A stretch of 38,845 nucleotides of DNA from the NCBI GenBank assembly GCA_902527765.1, contig CABZPW010000006.1:1-38845 (forward strand), in the 5' to 3' direction. The notes under the pieces are model-generated. The model did no database searches. It was given only the letters and a program-made list of their open reading frames with translations, and was not told where the DNA came from. This DNA comes from Rhodospirillaceae bacterium. Its GTDB lineage: Bacteria > Pseudomonadota > Alphaproteobacteria > TMED109. This document shows, piece by piece, positions 1-10,534 of this stretch; the stretch's first letter is position 1; the number at the start of each line of letters is the position of its first letter. Position numbers and translations under genes: made by a program.

Positions 1-767
1 AATTTTTCTCGGTGTTTTGAATTCCAAACTCTATATTGGTTTTTTTTAATCATATCTTTCAAGAAAGAGCAAAAAAAATTTCCAGTTTCCACAGTAAAGT
101 CAAAGTTTTTTACACTTTTTGCATTTAAATAATCAAAAAAAATACCTCCAATTCCTCTTTCTTCATTTCTATGTTTTAAAAAAAAATACTCTGAACACCA
201 CTTGCTAAATTTTTTATAATAATTTTTATCGTATTTATCACAAAAGTTTTTTAATGATTTATGAAACTGATTTTTTACTTGTTTTTCATTATAAGTAGGA
301 GTTAAGTCACATCCTCCTCCAAACCAAGCATCTTTAGTTACAATAAACCTAGAATTGAAGTGTGCAGCAGGAATAAATGGAGAAAACATATGAGCTACAA
401 CTGAAATTCCAGTAGCAAAAAACCTTGGGTCATTTGCTGCGCCTTTTATTTTGTCTTTAAAATCATCTGGGAATTTACCACTTACGGTAGATATGTTAAC
501 ACCAACCTTCTCAAATAAATTTCCTTTTAGTACAGAACTTACTCCTCCCCCATATTCATTATTTTTATTGTCTCTATACCAAGTTTTTTTTTTAAATTGG
601 TTAATTTTAAAGTTTTTTTGTAAACTAAATTGTTTTTCCAATAATTCAAATGTGCTACAAATATGATTTCTTAAGTTTTTAAAATTAGCCTCAATGGTGT
701 TTGTTCTAATTTGCCATTCTTTCTCATGAAGTAAATCAGGCATAGTTTTATAATTATATTTTTTCAT
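1..767 (-). CDS. hemF: Oxygen-dependent coproporphyrinogen III oxidase, partial (C-terminus beyond left edge)
   Basis: Absent from the ORF track. My reverse-strand translation from ATG at 767 gives MKKYNYKTMPDLLHEKEW...YGGGVSSVLKG...DAWFGGGCDLTPTY...RNEERGIGGIFFDYL...YRVWNSKHREK, with HemF signature motifs. The frame stays open to position 1. Confidence 0.95.
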   Translation of the reverse strand, partial: MKKYNYKTMPDLLHEKEWQIRTNTIEANFKNLRNHICSTFELLEKQFSLQKNFKINQFKKKTWYRDNKNNEYGGGVSSVLKGNLFEKVGVNISTVSGKFPDDFKDKIKGAANDPRFFATGISVVAHMFSPFIPAAHFNSRFIVTKDAWFGGGCDLTPTYNEKQVKNQFHKSLKNFCDKYDKNYYKKFSKWCSEYFFLKHRNEERGIGGIFFDYLNAKSVKNFDFTVETGNFFCSFLKDMIKKNQYRVWNSKHREK

Positions 768-844
768 AAAATGTATTTGAGTAATAATCAGCTCTTTACA
801 TATAGAACAATATTAATATATATGTATTATAAACAATAAAACAT

Positions 845-1366
845 ATGTCTGAAAATAAAAAAAGTAAAAAGAAATCTAGAAGGTCATTTATACATCAGGC
901 TTCAGGAGCTATGGGTATTGTTGCTGTTTCTGCTGCTGGATGGCCACTAGTTGATCAAATGAATCCATCTAAGGACGTTGAAGCCTTAGCAACTATTGAA
1001 GTTGATATATCAGGCTTGTCTGAGGGACAAAGTAAAACTGTTTTATGGCGTGGCAAACCTTTATTTATTAAACATAGAAGTCAAAATGAGATAGATGAGG
1101 CTAAAAGTGTAAATATTGAGGAACTACCTCATCCTGAAAATGATGATGAAAGAGTAAAAAATCCCAAATATTTAGTTTTAATAGGTGTTTGTACTCATTT
1201 AGGATGTGTTCCAGCTTCAGACAAGGGAGATTTTAAAGGTTGGTTTTGTCCTTGTCATGGCTCTCACTATGATTCTTCTGGAAGAATTAGAAAAGGTCCT
1301 GCTCCAAAAAATTTAGAAATACCTCCTTATACTTTTAAGGATGATAATACAATATTAATAGGATAA
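845..1366 (+). CDS. petA: Ubiquinol-cytochrome c reductase Rieske iron-sulfur subunit
   Basis: Tat-like N-terminus (RRSFIHQ). CTHLGC...CPCHGSHYD [2Fe-2S] motifs. Followed by cytochrome b and c1 genes. Confidence 0.97.
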   Translation: MSENKKSKKKSRRSFIHQASGAMGIVAVSAAGWPLVDQMNPSKDVEALATIEVDISGLSEGQSKTVLWRGKPLFIKHRSQNEIDEAKSVNIEELPHPENDDERVKNPKYLVLIGVCTHLGCVPASDKGDFKGWFCPCHGSHYDSSGRIRKGPAPKNLEIPPYTFKDDNTILIG

Positions 1367-1371
1367 ATCTC

Positions 1372-2586
1372 ATGGAAAGTTCTAAAAAAAATACAAAAGG
1401 CATTATTAATTGGATTGACTACCGATTACCTGTAGTTTCTTTTTTAAAACATTCTGCTGTAGACTACCCTACACCAAGAAACTTAAATTATTGGTGGAAT
1501 TTTGGATCACTAGCTGGTTTCTTTTTGTTAGTACAAATCATAACAGGAGTAATTCTATCAATGCATTATACGGCTCACGTGGATCATGCTTTTGATTCTA
1601 TAGAACATATAATGAGAAACGTTAATCATGGATGGCTTATTAGATATATTCATATGAACGGGGCCTCATTTTTTTTCATTGTTGTTTACATACATATTTT
1701 TAGAGGTTTATATTATGGTTCCTACAAAGCACCTAGAGAATTACTATGGTGGTTAGGAATAATAATTTTGCTGTTGATGATGGCAACTGCTTTTATGGGA
1801 TATGTTCTACCTTGGGGGCAAATGTCATTTTGGGGAGCAACAGTAATAACTAATTTGTTTTCAGCTATTCCACTTATAGGAGATAACATAACTCAATGGC
1901 TTTGGGGAGGATATTCTGTCGATAATCCAACTTTAAGTAGGTTTTATACATTACATTTTTTATTACCTTTTTTAATTGTTGGAGTAGTAGTTTTACATAT
2001 AGTTGCTTTACATACACATGGGTCTAATAATCCATTAGGTATTGATAGAAAAGGACCTCAAGATTCTATACCTTTTCATCCATTTTATACAATAAAAGAC
2101 TTATTTGGTTTAAGTTTTGCTCTGACTATATTTTTTGCTGTAGTATTTTTTGCACCAGACTTTTTAGGTCATCCTGATAACTATATTCCTGCAGACCCAT
2201 TAAAAACACCAGCTCATATAGTTCCAGAATGGTATTTCCTTCCATTTTATGCAATATTAAGAGCAATTCCAGATAAGTTAGGTGGTGTTATAGCAATGTT
2301 TAGTGCAATTTTTGTGCTTTTTCTTTTGCCCTGGCTAGATACTAGTAAGGTCAGATCTGCCACATTCAGGCCTATCTATAAAATATTATTTTGGATATTT
2401 TTAATTGATGCAATAATTTTAGGTTGGGTAGGCAGTAAGCCTGCAGAAGGTATTTACATAATAATTAGCAGAATCGCAACTCTATATTATTTTCTGCACT
2501 TTTTGATATTACTTCCACTTTTAGGTAAGTTTGAAAGAAATAGACCTTTACCGGAAAGCATAGGAAAACCAGTTTTAGCAGAATAG
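1372..2586 (+). CDS. petB: Cytochrome b subunit of the bc1 complex
   Basis: 404-aa multi-TM protein with [20 protein letters not shown] and [16 protein letters not shown] motifs. Confidence 0.97.
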   Translation: MESSKKNTKGIINWIDYRLPVVSFLKHSAVDYPTPRNLNYWWNFGSLAGFFLLVQIITGVILSMHYTAHVDHAFDSIEHIMRNVNHGWLIRYIHMNGASFFFIVVYIHIFRGLYYGSYKAPRELLWWLGIIILLLMMATAFMGYVLPWGQMSFWGATVITNLFSAIPLIGDNITQWLWGGYSVDNPTLSRFYTLHFLLPFLIVGVVVLHIVALHTHGSNNPLGIDRKGPQDSIPFHPFYTIKDLFGLSFALTIFFAVVFFAPDFLGHPDNYIPADPLKTPAHIVPEWYFLPFYAILRAIPDKLGGVIAMFSAIFVLFLLPWLDTSKVRSATFRPIYKILFWIFLIDAIILGWVGSKPAEGIYIIISRIATLYYFLHFLILLPLLGKFERNRPLPESIGKPVLAE

Positions 2587-2587
2587 C

Positions 2588-3340
2588 ATGAATATTTTCA
2601 CTTTATCCTTTCTGATATTATCTTTTATATTTAGTTTAGTTAGTGCAGACGAAGCATTGAAACCAGAGCAGTACCCTTTCAGCTTTAGTAAGCCTTTAGG
2701 TAAAATTGATAAGAATAGTGCACAAAGAGGTCTTCAAGTATATATAGAAGTTTGTGCTAGTTGTCATGGCTTAAAACATGTAGCCTACAGAAATTTAGAA
2801 GGCTTAGGATATAATAAAGATCAAATAAACGCAATAGCATCACAGTTCGAATTAGATGACTTCCCTAATGATGAAGGCGAAATTATAAAAAGAAAGGCTA
2901 TCTATTCTGACTCATTTGTAGAGCCATATGAAAATCATAATGCCGCTAAAGCAGCAAATAATGGTGCATACCCGCCTGACTTAAGTCTTATGGTCAAAGC
3001 TAGAAAAGATGGAGCTAATTATATAAGATCACTCCTATTAGGATATACTGATGCACCAGATGGATTTGAAATAGGGGAAGGGTATTATAACAAGTATATG
3101 GCTGGTAACATTATTGCAATGCCTCAACCATTATATGGGGATGATGTTGAATATAAAGATGGGACAAATGCATCTCTAGAGCAGGAAGTTAATGATCTAG
3201 TAACATTTTTAACTTGGACCTCTATGCCGGACCTTGAGGATAGAAGGTCTGCAGGATTAAAAGTTATCTTTTTTCTTTTTGTAATGACTATATTATTTTA
3301 CTTATCTTATAGAAAAATCTGGAGTGAGTTAAAAAAATAA
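2588..3340 (+). CDS. petC: Cytochrome c1
   Basis: CASCH heme-binding motif, MPQPLYGDDVEY, C-terminal TM anchor; third gene of petABC. Confidence 0.95.
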   Translation: MNIFTLSFLILSFIFSLVSADEALKPEQYPFSFSKPLGKIDKNSAQRGLQVYIEVCASCHGLKHVAYRNLEGLGYNKDQINAIASQFELDDFPNDEGEIIKRKAIYSDSFVEPYENHNAAKAANNGAYPPDLSLMVKARKDGANYIRSLLLGYTDAPDGFEIGEGYYNKYMAGNIIAMPQPLYGDDVEYKDGTNASLEQEVNDLVTFLTWTSMPDLEDRRSAGLKVIFFLFVMTILFYLSYRKIWSELKK

Positions 3341-4237
3341 TTATAAAGAAAATCTTCTTTTCAAAATAGGCTTAAGTTTTTTCAAAGTCTTGCTAGAAAC
3401 AGAATCTTTACTAGTTATAATAGCCTCATTTAGACACGAATAAATCTTGTCATTCCAATCCCACTTTTTTATTTTGTTTAAGTTCTCCAGCATTGATAAT
3501 AGCAATATTTTTACATTATTGGTATTTTTATGCATTATTTTTATAACTTGATCAACTGTCACAGCGTCATGATTTTTATGCCAACAGTCATAATCTGTAA
3601 CCATTCCAATACTTTTATAACCCATTTCAGCTTCTCTTGCCAATCTTACTTCTGGCATATTGGTCATACCAATAATATCACAATTCCAGCTTTTATATAA
3701 TATAGACTCTGCATATGTAGAAAACTGAGGACCTTCTATAGCCACATAAGTACCTTTTCGTTTTATTTTTATATTTTTAGGTAAAGATTTTAAAATTAAT
3801 TTTGATAACTGTAAAGAAGTAGGCTTTGCTAGTGAAACATGAGCTACACAATCTTCATCAAAAAAAGTAGTAACTCTATTAAAAGTTCTATCAACAAACT
3901 GGTCTGGTAAAATAAAATCTCCCGGTTTATGAATATTTTTAAGACTACCTACTGCAGAGACAGAAATTATATCAGTTACACCAAATTTTTTTAGAGCATA
4001 AATATTAGCTCTATAATTTATTTTATGAGGAGGTATGGTGTGTTTTAAACCATGTCTAGGTAAAAAAACTAGCTTTAAGCCTTTATAATTAGAAACATGA
4101 AGTTTTGAAGAAGTAATACCAAAAGGTGTTTTTATATTTACTAGTTTTGTATTTTTTAGCCCATCTAAATTATAAAGACCACTACCTCCTATAATTCCTA
4201 AAACTGGTTTCATATTAAAGCTCCTGTTATTTTTCAA
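3341..4237 (-). CDS. mtnP: S-methyl-5'-thioadenosine phosphorylase
   Basis: GIIGGSGLYNLDGL, FLPRHGLKHTIPPHKINYRANI, EGPQFSTYAES, IGMTNMPEVRLAREAE motifs. Confidence 0.93.
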   Translation of the reverse strand: MKNNRSFNMKPVLGIIGGSGLYNLDGLKNTKLVNIKTPFGITSSKLHVSNYKGLKLVFLPRHGLKHTIPPHKINYRANIYALKKFGVTDIISVSAVGSLKNIHKPGDFILPDQFVDRTFNRVTTFFDEDCVAHVSLAKPTSLQLSKLILKSLPKNIKIKRKGTYVAIEGPQFSTYAESILYKSWNCDIIGMTNMPEVRLAREAEMGYKSIGMVTDYDCWHKNHDAVTVDQVIKIMHKNTNNVKILLLSMLENLNKIKKWDWNDKIYSCLNEAIITSKDSVSSKTLKKLKPILKRRFSL

Positions 4238-4697
4238 CTTTTAAAATTTTTAATAATTTAACTTCAAATATTAAAGTAGAATTAGGTTTTATTATATTAC
4301 CTATTCTTCTATTACCATATGCAAGATTTGAAGGTATTACTAGGCATCGTTGTTCATTAATTTCCATATCCTGAAGACCTAAATCCCATCCTTTGATAAC
4401 TATGCCTTTTCCTAGTACAAATTGAAATGGAGTTACATGGTTAAATTTTTCTAAAGTATTACTGTCAAACATCTCTCCTTTAGAGTCACAGTGATCTTTT
4501 GTAGCTACACTTTTATCAAAAATCCACCCAGTATAATTAACAGAAATCAAATCCGTATTTTCTGATTTTATTCCTGTTTGAGCCTCACCTTCTTTAATAA
4601 CTTTAATTATTAAATTTTTAGGTATATCCGCAGATAGCAGACTGGAAGTAAAAAAATTAAAAAATACTATTAATATAAAATTTATGTGTAGTTTCAT
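4227..4697 (-). CDS. FKBP-type peptidyl-prolyl cis-trans isomerase, probably exported
   Basis: Signal-peptide-like N-terminus. FKBP motifs: VNYTGWIFD, FVLGKGIVIKGWDLGLQDM, IPSNLAYGNR, TLIFEVKLLKI. Confidence 0.88.
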   Translation of the reverse strand: MKLHINFILIVFFNFFTSSLLSADIPKNLIIKVIKEGEAQTGIKSENTDLISVNYTGWIFDKSVATKDHCDSKGEMFDSNTLEKFNHVTPFQFVLGKGIVIKGWDLGLQDMEINEQRCLVIPSNLAYGNRRIGNIIKPNSTLIFEVKLLKILKVEK

Positions 4698-4699
4698 CT

Positions 4700-5383
4700 T
4701 TAATCCTTTAAAAATTTCAATGTTTTTTTATATGCCATTTCAGCTGCTATTTTGTTGTAAGACTTTCTTTCGTCACAATTGAAACCATGATCAGCATTTT
4801 CATATTCAAATAATTCAACCTTATTTGTATTTTTTTTTATATATGTTTTTATCTTTTCTATAGAAAGAGGAGGAATTCCTTTATCTTCTTTTCCAAAATG
4901 TAATAATACTGAACAGTTTATATTTAATTCTAAGAATTCAGGAATACTACTACCATAATAGCATACACCTCTTTCAAAAATAAAAGACTTTTGCAAAGCC
5001 AACCATGATAGCGAGGCACCATAACAGAAGCCCAAAATACTAACGCTTCTTTCAAGTCTTAAGGTTGCTGCCAATGCTACTATATCCATTACTGGAAGTT
5101 CCCATCCTAATTTGTTCTTTAAATGTAAGCCTTTTGAAAAACCCTCCTTGTTATAAGGTAAAGCAATATTATTCTCTAATCTCGAGAAAATATCTGGAAT
5201 TGCTACTAAAAATCCATTTTCTGCATACTCTTTAGCCACGTTTTTTATATGATCAGTTAAACCAAATATTTCATATACTAATATTATGCTTTTATTATTA
5301 GTATTATTCTCAGGTTCAAATAGCAAGTATGGCAATGGATAGTCATCAGCTGATTTTATTATTTTATTAGTTATTTTAATCAT
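4700..5383 (-). CDS. Dienelactone hydrolase family protein (start trimmed from the ORF-track 5431)
   Basis: Alpha/beta hydrolase with nucleophile motif GFCYGA and C-terminal DHGFN. M17 (MIKITNKI...) at 5383 removes the 44-nt overlap with ychF and fits the family N-terminus better. Confidence 0.85.
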   Translation of the reverse strand: MIKITNKIIKSADDYPLPYLLFEPENNTNNKSIILVYEIFGLTDHIKNVAKEYAENGFLVAIPDIFSRLENNIALPYNKEGFSKGLHLKNKLGWELPVMDIVALAATLRLERSVSILGFCYGASLSWLALQKSFIFERGVCYYGSSIPEFLELNINCSVLLHFGKEDKGIPPLSIEKIKTYIKKNTNKVELFEYENADHGFNCDERKSYNKIAAEMAYKKTLKFLKD

Positions 5384-5387
5384 AGTT

Positions 5388-6488
5388 CTATACATTAAAT
5401 TTAAATAAGATAACATCACCGTCTTGAACAATATATTCTTTACCTTCTGTTCTTATGTTACCGGATAATTTAGCTTCTTTCTCTCCCCCTAGCTTTAATA
5501 GCTTATCACAACTAATCACATCGGCTGCAATAAAGCCTTTTTTGAAATCTGTATGTATTTTACCTGCTGCATCAGGAGCATAAGATTCTTTTTTTAGAGT
5601 CCAAGCTTTTGTTTCTTTTTCTCCTGATGTAAAAAACGTAACTAAATTTAATAGTTTGAAGCCAGAGGCAATAAATTTATCTAAACCACTTTGATCAATA
5701 CCCATACTTTTCATAAGCTCTTCTTTTTCTTTTATATCTTTTATACCTGATAGCTCTTCCTCAATTTTTGCTGAAATACTTACTAATGGAATTTTTTTTA
5801 TTTTTGATAAATCCTCTAATTTTCGATTATAAATATTTCCAGACTTTATCGATTTTTCATCTAAATTAGCTACATACATTAAAGGTTTGAAGGACAAAAT
5901 ACCGTTTTTATTAATCATCTGTAGCTCTTCTGAGCTATAATTTGAGAGGTCATTCGTATCAGTAGATTGTAAATTATCTAAGACTTTAAGAAATAAATCT
6001 CTTTCTTCTTTGTTTTCGTTTTTTCCTATTTTGATTAATTTATTAAATTTTTCTATTATCTTCTCAACTCTTTCTATATCTGATAATAGTAATTCAGTCT
6101 CAATTATTTCTATATCATACTCAGGATCAATTGCACTGTGAACATGCGTTACATTTTCATCTTCAAAACATCTTACTATATGTGCTATTGCATCTACCTC
6201 TCTAATATTTGATAAAAATTTATTTCCTAAACCTTCTCCTTTGCTCGCTCCTTTGACAAGACCTGCAATATCAACAAATTCCATTTGAGCATTTATTATA
6301 GATTTAGAGTTATTAACTTTACTTAATTGTATTAATCTATCATCTGGTATAGGAACTTTACCAACATTTGGCTCTATTGTACAAAAAGGATAGTTTTCAG
6401 AGACAGCCTTTTGTAAACCTACTAAAGCATTAAATAAAGATGATTTCCCAACATTTGGTAAACCTATGATGCCGCATTTAAATCCCAT
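5388..6488 (-). CDS. ychF: Redox-regulated ATPase YchF (OLA1 family)
   Basis: GIIGLPNVGKSSLFNALVG, NYPFCTIEPNVG, C-terminal TGS-like region GKIHTDFKKGFIAADVI. Confidence 0.97.
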   Translation of the reverse strand: MGFKCGIIGLPNVGKSSLFNALVGLQKAVSENYPFCTIEPNVGKVPIPDDRLIQLSKVNNSKSIINAQMEFVDIAGLVKGASKGEGLGNKFLSNIREVDAIAHIVRCFEDENVTHVHSAIDPEYDIEIIETELLLSDIERVEKIIEKFNKLIKIGKNENKEERDLFLKVLDNLQSTDTNDLSNYSSEELQMINKNGILSFKPLMYVANLDEKSIKSGNIYNRKLEDLSKIKKIPLVSISAKIEEELSGIKDIKEKEELMKSMGIDQSGLDKFIASGFKLLNLVTFFTSGEKETKAWTLKKESYAPDAAGKIHTDFKKGFIAADVISCDKLLKLGGEKEAKLSGNIRTEGKEYIVQDGDVILFKFNV

Positions 6489-6490
6489 GA

Positions 6491-7048
6491 TTATTTATTA
6501 ATTCCATTCATAAAACTATTTATATCTTTATTAAAAACAAACATTATATTTTTATCTATTAAATCAATTTTATTATTCAGTAATATTCTTTCTTCAATTT
6601 TAAAGTCTGAGAGAACAAATTTATCAACTTCAGAGTAAGTATTTTTATTATTTATACCTATTCTTATCCTATAGTAATTATTGCCTATATGCTTATCAAT
6701 GTTTTTTATTCCGTTATGTCCTGCTGACCCTCCTCCAAATTTAAATTTTATTTTACCTATATCTAAATCAAGCTCGTCATGAAATACAAAAATATTTTCT
6801 TGCTTAATTTTGTAAAAATTCTTAACTAGTCTAACTGATTCTCCAGATAAATTCATCATAGTTTCTGGCTTAGAAAGAAGAATATCATTGTTCAGAATAT
6901 TACCTTTATACAGTGAACATTTTAGTTTATTGTTTGTTTTTAATAATCCATATTTTTCCACCAGATAATCTACAAATAAAAAACCTGTGTTATGTCTGTT
7001 GTTTTGAAATTTAGAACCTTTATTTCCTAAACCTATAAACAAAAACAT
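6491..7048 (-). CDS. pth: Peptidyl-tRNA hydrolase
   Basis: GLGNKGSKFQNNRHNTGF, HDELDLDIGKIKFKFGGGSAGHNGIKNI. Confidence 0.96.
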   Translation of the reverse strand: MFLFIGLGNKGSKFQNNRHNTGFLFVDYLVEKYGLLKTNNKLKCSLYKGNILNNDILLSKPETMMNLSGESVRLVKNFYKIKQENIFVFHDELDLDIGKIKFKFGGGSAGHNGIKNIDKHIGNNYYRIRIGINNKNTYSEVDKFVLSDFKIEERILLNNKIDLIDKNIMFVFNKDINSFMNGINK

Positions 7049-7054
7049 CTATAT

Positions 7055-7729
7055 TTATTTTTTATTTTCTTCTTCTGGTTTACTTTCTTCAGCAGCTTCT
7101 TTATCTTTGCCTTCTTCTTCCCCTTCCTCAGCTTTATCTTCTGAGGTTTCAGCTGATACAAGCGCTGATGGAGCAAGTATGCTGGCAACAGTAAAGTCTC
7201 TATCTTTAATTGTGGGTTTTACACCTTCATCTATTTTAGTATGGCTAATGTGTATACTATCACCTATTTCAAGGCCTTCAAGATTGAATTCAAAGCTCTC
7301 TGGTATTTTATTCACTGGACATATTACTTCCACTGTATACCTAACTACATTAAGTACTCCACCTCTTTTTATGCCAGGACTCAGTGTTTCATTTAAAAAT
7401 TTAACAGGAACCTCTATCGTTACCTTAGTTTTATCATTAACTCTTAAAAAGTCTACATGCTCTAGTTGGTCTGTTACAGGATTTTGAGAGATACCTTGAA
7501 CTATTACTCTAGTTTTACTGTCATTTATAGATAAATCATAAATTTTATTTAAGAAAGAAGATTTATTTATTTCTATTCTTAAATCTTTTACATCTAATGA
7601 AATTGGCTCTGGGTTTTTACCATCACCATAAATTATTGCAGGTATTTTATTAGCAATTCTAACTTTTTTTGCACTATTAGTTCCAACTTTTTCTCTCAAA
7701 GAGGCACTTAATGTATCTATACTACTCAT
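7055..7729 (-). CDS. rplY: 50S ribosomal protein L25/general stress protein Ctc
   Basis: bL25 fold sequence (KKVRIANKIPAIIYGDGKNPEPISLD, VQGISQNPVTDQLEHVDFLRV) with Glu/Lys-rich tail; adjacent to pth and prs. Confidence 0.95.
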   Translation of the reverse strand: MSSIDTLSASLREKVGTNSAKKVRIANKIPAIIYGDGKNPEPISLDVKDLRIEINKSSFLNKIYDLSINDSKTRVIVQGISQNPVTDQLEHVDFLRVNDKTKVTIEVPVKFLNETLSPGIKRGGVLNVVRYTVEVICPVNKIPESFEFNLEGLEIGDSIHISHTKIDEGVKPTIKDRDFTVASILAPSALVSAETSEDKAEEGEEEGKDKEAAEESKPEEENKK

Positions 7730-7739
7730 TTCTTTCTCC

Positions 7740-8669
7740 TTAATTAAACAAACTTGATACAGAACTATGGTTATCTATTCTCTTTACTGCTTCTGCTATT
7801 AACGGTGCCACTGATAATCTTCTGATTTTATTCTTGTCTTCACTTAATAAGCTAGAAATAGTATTGGTTGTTACTATTTCTGTAAGCACAGACTTTTTAA
7901 TCTTATCAAGAGCATTTCCTGATAAAACACCATGACTTACGTAAGCAGAAACAGTTTTTGCTCCAACGTTCAGCAGTGCTTCTCCCGCATTTGTTAAAGT
8001 ACCAGCTGTATCAACAATATCATCAATTAATATACAATTTTTTTCTTTAACGTCACCTATTATATTTAAAACTTCAGATATATTTGCAGCTTCTCTTCTT
8101 TTATCCACTATAGCCAAACCAATATTTAATCTATTAGCAACATATCTAGCTCTTACTACTCCACCAACATCTGGAGAAATTATTACTGTCCTATCTAAAT
8201 CATAGTTTTTTTTAATATCTTCTAAAAGAATAGGAGCAGCATAAAGATTATCTACAGGAATATCAAAAAATCCTTGTATTTGTCCAGCATGTAAATCTAT
8301 TGTAAGTACTCTATCAGCCCCAGACTTTGTAATTAGGTTAGCAACTAATTTTGCACTAATTGGAGTTCTTGGTCCAGGTTTTCTGTCTTGTCTTGCATAA
8401 CCAAAATACGGAATTACTGCAGTTATTTGTTTAGCAGAAGCCCTTTTTAATGCATCTATACAAACTAATAATTCTATTAAATTATCGTTTGCTGGTTTAG
8501 ATGTTGATTGAATTACATACACATCTTGTCCTCTTACATTTTCATTTACTTCCACAAATATTTCCTCATCAGAAAATTTTTTTATGCTAGCTTTAGTTAA
8601 TGGAATATTTAAAGTAGTGGCTATTTCTTCAGATAAAGCTAAGTTGCTATTACATGCTAATAATTTCAT
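7740..8669 (-). CDS. prs: Ribose-phosphate pyrophosphokinase
   Basis: [56 protein letters not shown]. Confidence 0.97.
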   Translation of the reverse strand: MKLLACNSNLALSEEIATTLNIPLTKASIKKFSDEEIFVEVNENVRGQDVYVIQSTSKPANDNLIELLVCIDALKRASAKQITAVIPYFGYARQDRKPGPRTPISAKLVANLITKSGADRVLTIDLHAGQIQGFFDIPVDNLYAAPILLEDIKKNYDLDRTVIISPDVGGVVRARYVANRLNIGLAIVDKRREAANISEVLNIIGDVKEKNCILIDDIVDTAGTLTNAGEALLNVGAKTVSAYVSHGVLSGNALDKIKKSVLTEIVTTNTISSLLSEDKNKIRRLSVAPLIAEAVKRIDNHSSVSSLFN

Positions 8670-8702
8670 TTTTTTTTTTATTTAACTCTATACTTAACAA
8701 TC

Positions 8703-8729
8703 AAAAAATCTACTGTAAATAGATTTTTT
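8703..8729 (-). terminator. Hairpin between pgeF and prs with flanking A/T tracts (candidate intrinsic terminator)
   Basis: Perfect 10-bp inverted repeat AAAAAATCTA-CTGTAAA-TAGATTTTTT with 7-nt loop, overlapping the pgeF stop codon. On the minus strand it ends in TTTTTT. The stem has only one G/C pair. Confidence 0.45.
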
Positions 8730-9483
8730 AACTTTTTATTACAGATAACATTCTACCATAGTCTGTAAATTTATTATGTATTGAATATCTATAACTAAAA
8801 AAATCATTAAATTCTTTATAGGTATCATCAGAAGAACACCAAATATTAGAAAAACCTAGTTTAATCAATACAAATTTGGCATAACCCCTAAGGTCAAAAT
8901 AAATTTTATTTTTTATAGTAATAAAAAACTCTTTAGAAAGCTTATCTTTAATTATAAAATTTCTTTTAAAATCATTGCCAACTTCAAAGCTATTAAAACC
9001 TATACAAGGCCCTAATGCAAAAATTAAATCATTAATATTTATATCTAAAGTTTTAATTTTATATAAAAAATTTTCTAATATATCATTAAATAATCCTTTC
9101 CATCCTAGATGTATTACTGCAGATATATATTTTTTTTTATGTCCTACCAAAATAGGACAGCAGTCAGCTGTAAGCACTCCTAAGATAATTTTATTGGATA
9201 GTGATATCATAGCATCGCAGTCAATGTCAGATTCAAACTTATTTAAAATTTTTACTTTATTACTATGAGATTGATTAGCAACTACCAATTTATTAATATT
9301 AAAGTTTAATGATTCTGAGATCATTTTTCTATTTTTTATAATATTACCTTTTTTATCTTTGGAAGACATACCACAGTTTAATGAATTATATATGCCTTTA
9401 GAAACACCTCCTTTTCTTTTAAAAAATCCGTGTGTAAAGGCCTTCAAATTTGGAGCTATTTCATATTCAAGCATAGTTGTCAA
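8728..9483 (-). CDS. pgeF: Peptidoglycan editing factor PgeF (YfiH/laccase-domain family)
   Basis: TADCCPILVGHKKKYISAVIHLGWKGL and LGPCIGFNSFEVG motifs; His/Cys metal-site pattern. Confidence 0.92.
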   Translation of the reverse strand: MTTMLEYEIAPNLKAFTHGFFKRKGGVSKGIYNSLNCGMSSKDKKGNIIKNRKMISESLNFNINKLVVANQSHSNKVKILNKFESDIDCDAMISLSNKIILGVLTADCCPILVGHKKKYISAVIHLGWKGLFNDILENFLYKIKTLDININDLIFALGPCIGFNSFEVGNDFKRNFIIKDKLSKEFFITIKNKIYFDLRGYAKFVLIKLGFSNIWCSSDDTYKEFNDFFSYRYSIHNKFTDYGRMLSVIKS

Positions 9484-10534
9484 ATATAAAGTCTTTATTA
9501 TTTTTATTTGTAATTATAAGAACTTTAAAGATCTCTCCCATGTATTTTTTGTCAATTAATCTTTTTTTGCTGGCTAGCAAAGAGGACGATAAATTTGGAT
9601 TACTTTTAATTAATTTTTCAAACCTTATTTCAATTCCTAGTTTAGTTAAAAAAAATTTTTGAGAAAAGGGTCCTAATACTTTGCAATTAGCTTGGACTGC
9701 TAATGATTTGATTAGAGTGAAATCGGGTTTGGAACTAATATCAGTACTTCCCGGACAATAAAAAGGGTTTACATGAGTGTGCTTATAAATGAAGGATAAT
9801 GTGTTTTTTCCATAATCAAAACTTTTAGCATAATCTATTATTAGAAATGCACCCCCATAGTTATTTATTCTTTCAAAAATTTGAGATAGTAGAAGGCTAG
9901 TATAATTAGAATACTCAAATACAAATCCTTCTCTAGCTTTTATAGGAAATGGTATCTTTTTTGTAACAGGAGACTTTGATATAATAAAGCTAAATTTACT
10001 TTTATCATCTAAGCAGACCCTTCTCTCATGCCAAAACTTACCAATTTTTATATATTGATTAACAGGTATCGCATCAAAAAACTCATTAGCTAATATAAAA
10101 GTTTCTTTTTTTTCAATTTGTTTAATATCTAATATTATTTTTGATTTATTTATTCTTTTTAGATAACTTTTTAAAGTTTTAGATTTTTCCAAAAAATATA
10201 TATGCTGTATTTTATTGTATAATTTAGTATTTAGAGATTTGATAGTTCTTAATATATCTTGTATTAATACAGCTCTACCAGGCCCTAATTCTAGGAAATT
10301 GAAATTATATTTAAAAAAATTAGTAGAGTTTAAAATTAACCAAGTAGCAATCAGTTCTCCGAATACTTGACTAATCTCAGGAGAAGTTATGAAATCACCT
10401 TTTTTTCCGATAATATTGCTTTTTGTATAATAGCCATATTTTGGATGATATAATGCAATCGTCATATATTCTTCAATTGATATAGTACCATTAGTAGTAA
10501 TATTTTTTTTAATAATTTTTTCTATTTCTGTCAT
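9467..10534 (-). CDS. Class I SAM-dependent methyltransferase, MidA/NDUFAF7 family
   Basis: MTLALYHPKYGYY-like N-terminus, KKGDFITSPEISQVFGELIA, FLELGPGRAVLIQDILR, ILANEFFDAIPVNQY, GAFLIIDYA. Confidence 0.92.
   Translation of the reverse strand: MTEIEKIIKKNITTNGTISIEEYMTIALYHPKYGYYTKSNIIGKKGDFITSPEISQVFGELIATWLILNSTNFFKYNFNFLELGPGRAVLIQDILRTIKSLNTKLYNKIQHIYFLEKSKTLKSYLKRINKSKIILDIKQIEKKETFILANEFFDAIPVNQYIKIGKFWHERRVCLDDKSKFSFIISKSPVTKKIPFPIKAREGFVFEYSNYTSLLLSQIFERINNYGGAFLIIDYAKSFDYGKNTLSFIYKHTHVNPFYCPGSTDISSKPDFTLIKSLAVQANCKVLGPFSQKFFLTKLGIEIRFEKLIKSNPNLSSSLLASKKRLIDKKYMGEIFKVLIITNKNNKDFIFDNYA

Noticed and set aside
451-666. 71-aa plus-strand ORF
   Set aside because: Antisense to hemF, whose protein motifs are clear on the minus strand; low-complexity translation.
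795-823. Candidate petA promoter TTTACA-N17-ATATAT
   Set aside because: The -10 match is poor and the hemF/petA gap is uniformly AT-rich, so the match is not informative without TSS data.
7107-7487. 126-aa plus-strand ORF
   Set aside because: Antisense to rplY; Ser-rich product mirrors the Glu/Lys/Ala-rich L25 tail and has no recognisable domain.
8975-9662. Three plus-strand ORFs (8975-9268, 9359-9559, 9477-9662)
   Set aside because: All antisense to pgeF or the MidA-like methyltransferase, with no domain signal or good ribosome-binding site.
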